NCBI GenBank assembly: GCA_964539925.1
Contig: CAZILB010000073.1
Span: 1-18,202 of the forward strand
Length of the DNA stretch: 18,202 bases
Reading direction: 5' to 3'
Source of the DNA: DP-20 sp964539925
Lineage (GTDB): Bacteria > Desulfobacterota > Binatia > UBA9968
The position numbers and the translations under genes are program-made. The stretch's first letter is position 1. Every line of letters begins with the position of its first letter. Below are positions 14,801 to 18,202 of this stretch, piece by piece. The notes below the pieces were generated by a model, which made no database searches, was not told the DNA's origin, and saw only the letters and a program-made list of their open reading frames with translations.

Positions 14801-15007
14801 CTCGGGGTTGCGGTGGTCGGCGGGCTGATCATTTCACAGGCCCTCACCCTGTACATCACTCCGGTGATTTATCTCTACCTGGAGAAGTGCCAGGCGTTTT
14901 TTCAGGCGCTGCCGTCGCGCCTGCGCGGGCAGGCTCAAGTGGTCGTGCCCGCGGCGCAACCGGCGACGGTGGGCGTCGAAAGCCCCGCGCCCCACAAATT
15001 GCCGTAG
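11813..15007 (+). CDS. efflux RND transporter permease (HAE1 type, MdtB/MdtC/AcrB-like)
   Basis: This 1064-residue inner-membrane proton-driven exporter has the normal length and two-fold layout: transmembrane segment 1 (IRRPVMTTLVMVAIVIFGILGY), a large periplasmic loop, a helix bundle from about 335, a second periplasmic loop and a second helix bundle from about 865. The proton-relay pair D401-D402 in VGFVVDDAIVVLENI and K934 in GIVKKNAIMMIDFA are present, as is GFIPSEDTGQ (551-560). It probably exports hydrophobic or amphiphilic compounds; whether drugs, metabolites or aromatic intermediates cannot be told. It starts within the adaptor stop (ATGA, 11813-11816), so the two are translationally coupled. 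The 80 bases after its stop, up to the convergent BamD-like gene, contain only a weak GCGC hairpin and no convincing terminator. Confidence 0.97.
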   Translation: MNMSGLFIRRPVMTTLVMVAIVIFGILGYKSLPVSDLPTVDFPTITVSASLPGASAETMAASVATPLEKNFSSIAGLDSMSSTSTLGRTQITLQFSLSRNIDAAAQDVQSMIARSARDLPNSMPSPPSYRKVNPANNSILLLALTSDSLPLSTVDEFAQTILAQRISMVNGVAQVDVFGSQKFAVRVQLDPNQLAARQIGIDDVVLAIQRGNVDLPVGLLDAPTRAYTLVSDGQLTNAAAFQNLVVTYRNGAPVRVQDIGRAIDSVENRRAASWFKDKRAVILGVQRQPGANVVEVVDAINALLPGLRAQIPQSIQLDVFFDRTQSIRESAHDVQLTLIGTIFLVIFVIYLFIRNASATIIPSLAVPLSIVGTFAVMYLLNYSLNNLSLMALTLAVGFVVDDAIVVLENIVRHMEKGEKPYEAAVNGAREIGFTIVSMTVSLVAAFIPVLFMSGMLGRLLREFAVTICVAILISGFISLSLTPMLCSRYLRPPHDQKHGWFYRLLGRCLDAMNRGYEITLAWVMRHHVTTMLASVVVLLATIYMFEKVPKGFIPSEDTGQILINTEAAQGVSFEQMVKNQQQLAAIVARDPNVESFFSSVGVGGAALTGNTGRIFVKLKARSERELRADQVIRELRPKLTAVPGIRVSLQNPPVIRVGGRLSRSLYQFTMQSPDAPQLYRYAAVMEERIRGLADFRDVGSDLQLRNPQLRVVVDRDRASTMGITAQGISQRQVEEAFWSAYATRQVSTINTPNNQYQVIVEIDPKFQNDPSALSMLYIRSTTGQAAAAQPMVPLGSLASLTYTVGPASVNHSGQLPSATISFNLRDGVALGGAVEQINRLAREILPPSINTNFQGTAQEFQRSITSLWVLLALAVFVVYLVLGILYESFIHPLTILSGLPSAGLGALIALYLFGMDLSIYAFVGLIMLIGIVKKNAIMMIDFALEAQRNENKTPAQAIYDGALVRFRPIMMTTMAAIFGALPIAIGWGAGAEARQPLGVAVVGGLIISQALTLYITPVIYLYLEKCQAFFQALPSRLRGQAQVVVPAAQPATVGVESPAPHKLP

Positions 15008-15087
15008 ATTGAGCGTGCGCCTGGCGAGCGCGGTTTCCATAAAGCGCAGGACCATCGGCTTCGCTGAACGGCAGGGCATTATTGACG

Positions 15088-17168
15088 CTACCAGCGAAAC
15101 GGATTGAGCGTTCTGCCGAGGCTGTCCATGTCCTGGCGAAGTTGATCGAAGACACCCTTGGGATCGTCATCGGGCNNNNNNNNNNNNNNNNNNNNNNNNN
15201 NNNNNNNNNNNNNNNNNNNNNNNNNNNNNNNNNNNNNNNNNNNNNNNNNNNNNNNNNNNNNNNNNNNNNNNNNNNGCTGTCCATGTCCTGGCGAAGTTGA
15301 TCGAAGACACCCTTGGGATCGTCATCGGGCTCAGTCCCCGGTGTCCTGGGCTTCGGCTGGCTCCTGGCCGCCGTCGCGGCCGGCGCTTGGACCGGTCCCT
15401 TGACCAAGATTCTATTCGGAATTTCCTGGGCGCGGTTGCTGTCCTCCGACTTGAGTTCACCGGACTGCGGCGGTTCCTGAGCGCGGCCGATGCTTTCCGG
15501 TCGTGCTCCTTCGGCGGGGCTCAAAAACAACGGTCCCTTTTCGAGGGCGAGCTTGGGTTCAAGCTCGACGCTTTTGGGCTGCGGCTTTTGCGCCGGAGCG
15601 GCCGCCTTGATTTCTTCGGCCGTCGGCGGTTTCTCGAACTGGGACGGTTCAACCCCCTGGGACCTGAGCTTTTGATCGATGCTGCTCAAGATGCCGCTGG
15701 TTTGCACGTCTTGCGCCGGCCGGCTCGGGGAGGCTTTGGCGATGGCCGCTTGGGCGGCCGCGGCATCGCGAAATGCCGGGGCGGCTTCCGGCGGAGCCGG
15801 CACCTGGCCGGGGTCTTTTCCGCTCCGCTTCAGGTTGCTGTCGATGGAGCTTAACAGCGCCGCCGTGTCGGTGGCGGGGGCTGGCGGCGCCGCCTGATCG
15901 CTCTTCGGCAGGTCGGCGGGCGGCGGTTTCAAGGCCGCTTGGCGAGCCGTTGAGTCGATGCCCTTTTGTTGCAGGGAATCATCGATTTGGTTAACCAGCG
16001 CGTTCGATTGAGACGGGCTGGCAGGCGCGCGTTTTGCCGAAGCCGGTGTTGAGTCTCTGCCGCCGAACGGCCACAGCGACGCGAACCAGCCGCGCGATTC
16101 TTCTTTCGGTTCGGGGTTTTTCTTGGCGAGCAATTCAACCGCGCCGCCGTCTTGCTTGTCCTCGTTCTTGGCGCCGCTGGAAGACGAGGAGAACGGGTTT
16201 AGCCGGCTCGCCACCCGGCTGAAAAATCCCCTCTCGGCGCCCGGCTCTTCGTAAACGACTTCCTTCTTTTCAACGAGGTTTAAGTTTCGCAAACGCGCCA
16301 GGGCGGGGTCCTCTTTGACCTCGGGAGACGCCGCTGCGCCGGGACGGCGATCGCGCATCAACAATTGCGCCAGAGGATCATGCCTCTCCTTTTCCAACTG
16401 GGCCAACTGCGTTCTGGCTTCGGCGGCAAACTTGCTCTGGGGATAGTGCTGGAGCAAGGCTTCGTAGGCGAGCGTGGCGCGCATGGCGTTTTTCTCGCGG
16501 CGGTAGCTTTCCCCCAGATAAAAAAGGCTTTTCACCGCCGTCGGCGTGTCTCTGTATTTGCGCACGATTTCTTCGAAGCGGTCGCGGGCGGCGGGGTATT
16601 TCTCCTGCTGAAAATAAAAATAGGCGATGTTGTATTCGTGCTCGGCCAGGTATGCGAGGCTCTTGGCGAGCTTCTCGCGGGCTTCCGCCGCGTAGGGCGA
16701 CTTGGGATGATTGGCGATGACGCTTTCGAAGTATCCTTTGGCGATTTCGGTGTTCTTCTGGTCCCGATCGGTCGCCGTGAATTGATTGAAGTGGGACTCG
16801 CCGAGGCGCAAAATCACCAGCGGAATATTTTCATTCGTCGGGTGCAGGGTCTGAAACTCTTTGAAAGCGTTGATGGCTTCCGGATACTGCTGGTTGAAAT
16901 AATAGGCCTCGGCCATTTTGAGCTCGGTCTCGGTGACGCGAGGGCTAAAGGGATGGTCGCTCCTGAGCTTGGAGAAACTATCTATGGCGCGCACGTACTT
17001 TTTCTCGTTGAATGCGCGCATGCCCTCCTGGAAGAGCGCTTCGGCAGTGGGGTCGGCTTTGGCGCCGCTGCTCCATGGCATCGAGGGCAATGAAAGCGAC
17101 GGCATCGACGAACAGCCCGCGACGAAAATCACCGCAGACAACAGGGCGATTCTGGATTGCGATTTCAT
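15088..17168 (-). CDS. bamD: BamD/YfiO-like outer membrane assembly lipoprotein with a long disordered tail (interrupted by an assembly gap)
   Basis: The first 265 residues match BamD, the TPR lipoprotein of the beta-barrel assembly complex: signal peptide with lipobox VAGC (C19), then TPR-like repeats including EALFQEGMRAFNEKKYVRAI, KMAEAYYFNQQYPEAINAF and FYFQQEKYPAARDRF. BamD proteins are usually about 250 residues. Here roughly 375 more follow, Pro/Ala/Lys/Glu/Ser-rich and probably disordered, with three related motifs at 389-406, 436-453 and 491-508, and the end SLGRTLNPFRW. A 100-N gap interrupts the gene; its 55-bp flanks are duplicated, and collapsing them gives a 641-residue protein ending at TAG (complement 15088-15090). 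Reading through the N run gives a false extension to 14856. AAAGGAG precedes the ATG by 4 bases. A general TPR lipoprotein is the alternative. Confidence 0.85.
15121..15330. other. assembly gap of 100 N with a 55-bp duplicated flank
   Basis: Bases 15176-15275 are exactly 100 N. Sequence 15121-15175 is repeated identically at 15276-15330. Removing the N run and one copy joins the two sides of the BamD-like gene in the same frame and yields a stop codon 11 codons further on. This is the same artefact as at 5099-5300. Confidence 0.9.
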
Positions 17169-17198
17169 AGGGCTCCTTTGTGAGGGACTTGGAGGAGT

Positions 17199-17226
17199 AT
17201 CTTACACTGGAGGGTCTTTGAGTCAA
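17199..17226 (-). promoter_or_regulatory. candidate sigma70-type promoter for the BamD-like gene
   Basis: On the minus strand TTGACT (17221-17226) is followed after 16 bases by TAAGAT (17199-17204), matching the -35 and -10 consensus at five and four of six positions. The -10 box ends 30 bases before the start codon, giving a leader of about 23 bases that holds the ribosome-binding site. It suggests the gene has its own promoter rather than depending on the lipoprotein gene upstream. Confidence 0.5.
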
Positions 17227-17331
17227 GGTTATTCGCAGGTTGAATTTCCACGGTGTGATCCATCGACCTCATCAGCGAATTACGGAGATACGGTTCCATC
17301 GGGCGCAAGGCGATGCCGCCGCGCCGATCGA

Positions 17332-17790
17332 TCAGTTGCGCGCGAGCACGCGCAGGGTTACTTCGGTGCGATTCGCGCGCAAGACAAAAGGCCAAACCGG
17401 AGGAAACGCCAGATATGCGGCGGTTTCCAAAAACGAGTAGATCGGATCTCCCGGCGGTCCTTTGTCGTCGTGAATGACGACTTGGTAATCGCCCGGCGGC
17501 AATTCGGGAATCTTAAACTGCAAAATCTTGTCCTCGATCCAGATGAGCTCCTCGCCGGGAACATCCCGGCGCGCGGGATCGGTCGCCAGCAGTTTGAGAT
17601 CGGGCCAGTCCATGACATTACCGGCGATCTCAACGCGCGGCCAGCCGACGAGGTATTCCAGAGACAGACTCACCGTTGTGCCGGGACGGCCTTCAAGCGG
17701 AGACATTTGCACGACCCTGGGGGCGCACGCCGAAAGGAAAAACAGCGCGGCTGCTGCCGCTGCCCGGCGAAAAGTTTGGCAAATCATCAT
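17332..17790 (-). CDS. small lipoprotein, possibly with an IPT/TIG-like beta domain
   Basis: This 152-residue protein begins with an Arg-containing, Ala/Phe/Leu-rich signal peptide and lipobox LSAC, so C22 is the likely lipidated residue. The mature part, beginning APRVVQMSPLEGRPGTTVSL, has the P-x-x-G-x-x-G-T pattern at the start of IPT/TIG immunoglobulin-like domains. ELPPGDYQVVIHDDKG matches the last strands of such a fold. This is suggestive only; no named family is recognised. Two consecutive ATG codons begin the frame, and no clear ribosome-binding site precedes them. It lies 163 bases upstream of the BamD-like gene on the same strand, with a promoter candidate between them. Envelope localisation is likely, function unknown. 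Confidence 0.7.
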   Translation of the reverse strand: MMICQTFRRAAAAAALFFLSACAPRVVQMSPLEGRPGTTVSLSLEYLVGWPRVEIAGNVMDWPDLKLLATDPARRDVPGEELIWIEDKILQFKIPELPPGDYQVVIHDDKGPPGDPIYSFLETAAYLAFPPVWPFVLRANRTEVTLRVLARN

Positions 17791-18165
17791 CGACGGTTTT
17801 AAGTTCCCACAAAATAGCGCCTCTGGGAAGCGCCCGGTGCGATAATTCGGCGCTCGATTTCAAAGTAAGCAACGGAATCGAGGGGTTAAATGTCCAAAGG
17901 TTGCGGCCGGAGGGTCCCCTTGAGTGCCATAAACTATCCCTCGCTAGAGTGTAATAACGCCTATCTAATCCATAAGTCGTAAGGTCTCCGGCCTCCGATG
18001 GGCCGTCGAGCATAAAATCATACTAACGGCCTATTGTCGGCGAGCGGAAAATTCGAGTAAAACCTTGCGGGTAATGGACAGCGATAGGGGGCTGTTTCCG
18101 GGGGCTACGGACAACGAATTCAATTCGCAGGTAAAAAATTCAAAGGAGAGGCAAAGGAGGCAAAG
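17791..18165. other. 375-bp divergent intergenic region with several inverted repeats
   Basis: No convincing gene is seen on either strand. Three inverted repeats stand out: CTCGATT/AATCGAG (17853-17859/17876-17882); GGCCGGAG/CTCCGGCC (17905-17912/17986-17993), a long-range 8-bp stem enclosing 73 bases; and GGACAGC with GCTGTTTCC at about 18077-18101 (TT bulge). The region separates a minus-strand lipoprotein gene from a plus-strand gene, so both promoters should lie here, but no -35/-10 pair is convincing. A structured leader for the plus-strand gene is possible. Confidence 0.4.
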
Positions 18166-18202
18166 ATGAAGAAACGGTTTTTGGTTTTGAGCATGCTCGC
18201 CG
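18166..18202 (+). CDS. start of a gene with signal-peptide-like N-terminus (cut by window end)
   Basis: An ATG at 18166 follows AGGAGG (18155-18160) at 5 bases, an excellent ribosome-binding site. The 12 visible codons read MKKRFLVLSMLA, a basic start and hydrophobic stretch typical of a secretion signal. The product cannot be identified. It is divergent from the lipoprotein gene across a 375-bp region with inverted repeats. Confidence 0.7.
   Translation, partial: MKKRFLVLSMLA

Noticed and set aside
14856..15275. Apparent continuation of the BamD-like frame through the N run and into the RND gene
   Set aside because: Produced by counting the 100 N as real bases. Overlaying the identical 55-bp flanks gives a stop at 15088-15090 instead.
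16365..17093. 242-codon plus-strand frame opposite the BamD-like gene, with hydrophobic-looking stretches
   Set aside because: The hydrophobic look arises from the complement of TPR codons. The minus strand has a lipobox, TPRs, a ribosome-binding site and a promoter candidate.
18040..18120. Cyclic-di-GMP riboswitch resemblance in the leader of the last gene
   Set aside because: The conserved core motifs of that class could not be found; only generic stems are seen.

Overview
This looks like a scaffold from a metagenome-assembled genome of an uncultured, GC-rich Gram-negative bacterium. The Gram-negative call is firm: there is a complete RND-type tripartite efflux system, a BamD-like outer-membrane assembly lipoprotein and several lipobox-bearing signal peptides. 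A deltaproteobacterial-type lineage is my guess only, from gene content (several UbiD-like decarboxylases next to luciferase-like monooxygenases and molybdenum hydroxylases). No rRNA, tRNA, CRISPR array, transposase or transcription regulator was seen. Two runs of exactly 100 N (5150-5249 and 15176-15275) are each flanked by a duplicated 51 or 55 bp sequence. They are scaffolding artefacts between overlapping contigs, and collapsing each duplicate restores an intact reading frame.

Left part (1-8.9 kb), probable catabolic cluster. A UbiD-family decarboxylase lies on the minus strand (87-1529). Divergently on the plus strand come a luciferase-like flavin-dependent oxidoreductase (1715-2698), a second, divergent UbiD-family decarboxylase (2871-4217), and the three subunits of a xanthine-dehydrogenase-family molybdenum hydroxylase in the order FAD subunit (4305-5325), [2Fe-2S] subunit (5475-5942), molybdopterin subunit (6075-8396). 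A small coiled-coil/TPR putative lipoprotein follows (8414-8863). A plausible joint job is (de)carboxylation, hydroxylation and monooxygenation of an aromatic or heteroaromatic compound; the substrate cannot be read from the sequence. Four successive plus-strand junctions each carry a different inverted-repeat element, one of which (GTTCAA units) recurs in frame inside the molybdopterin-subunit gene. A 15-codon ORF with a strong ribosome-binding site overlaps the start of the [2Fe-2S] gene.

Middle part (9.0-15.0 kb), efflux operon. A promoter-like sequence with a dyad between its -35 and -10 boxes precedes a TolC-type outer-membrane channel (9123-10505), a periplasmic adaptor (10542-11816) and an HAE1-type RND permease (11813-15007, overlapping the adaptor by ATGA).

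Right part (15.1-18.2 kb), envelope genes. A BamD-like lipoprotein on the minus strand (15088-17168) is 641 residues after gap repair, with a long disordered tail containing three copies of a short motif. Upstream is a small lipoprotein with a possible IPT/TIG-like fold (17332-17790, minus). A 375-bp intergenic stretch with several inverted repeats leads to the start of a plus-strand gene with a signal-peptide-like N-terminus, cut by the window end (18166-18202).
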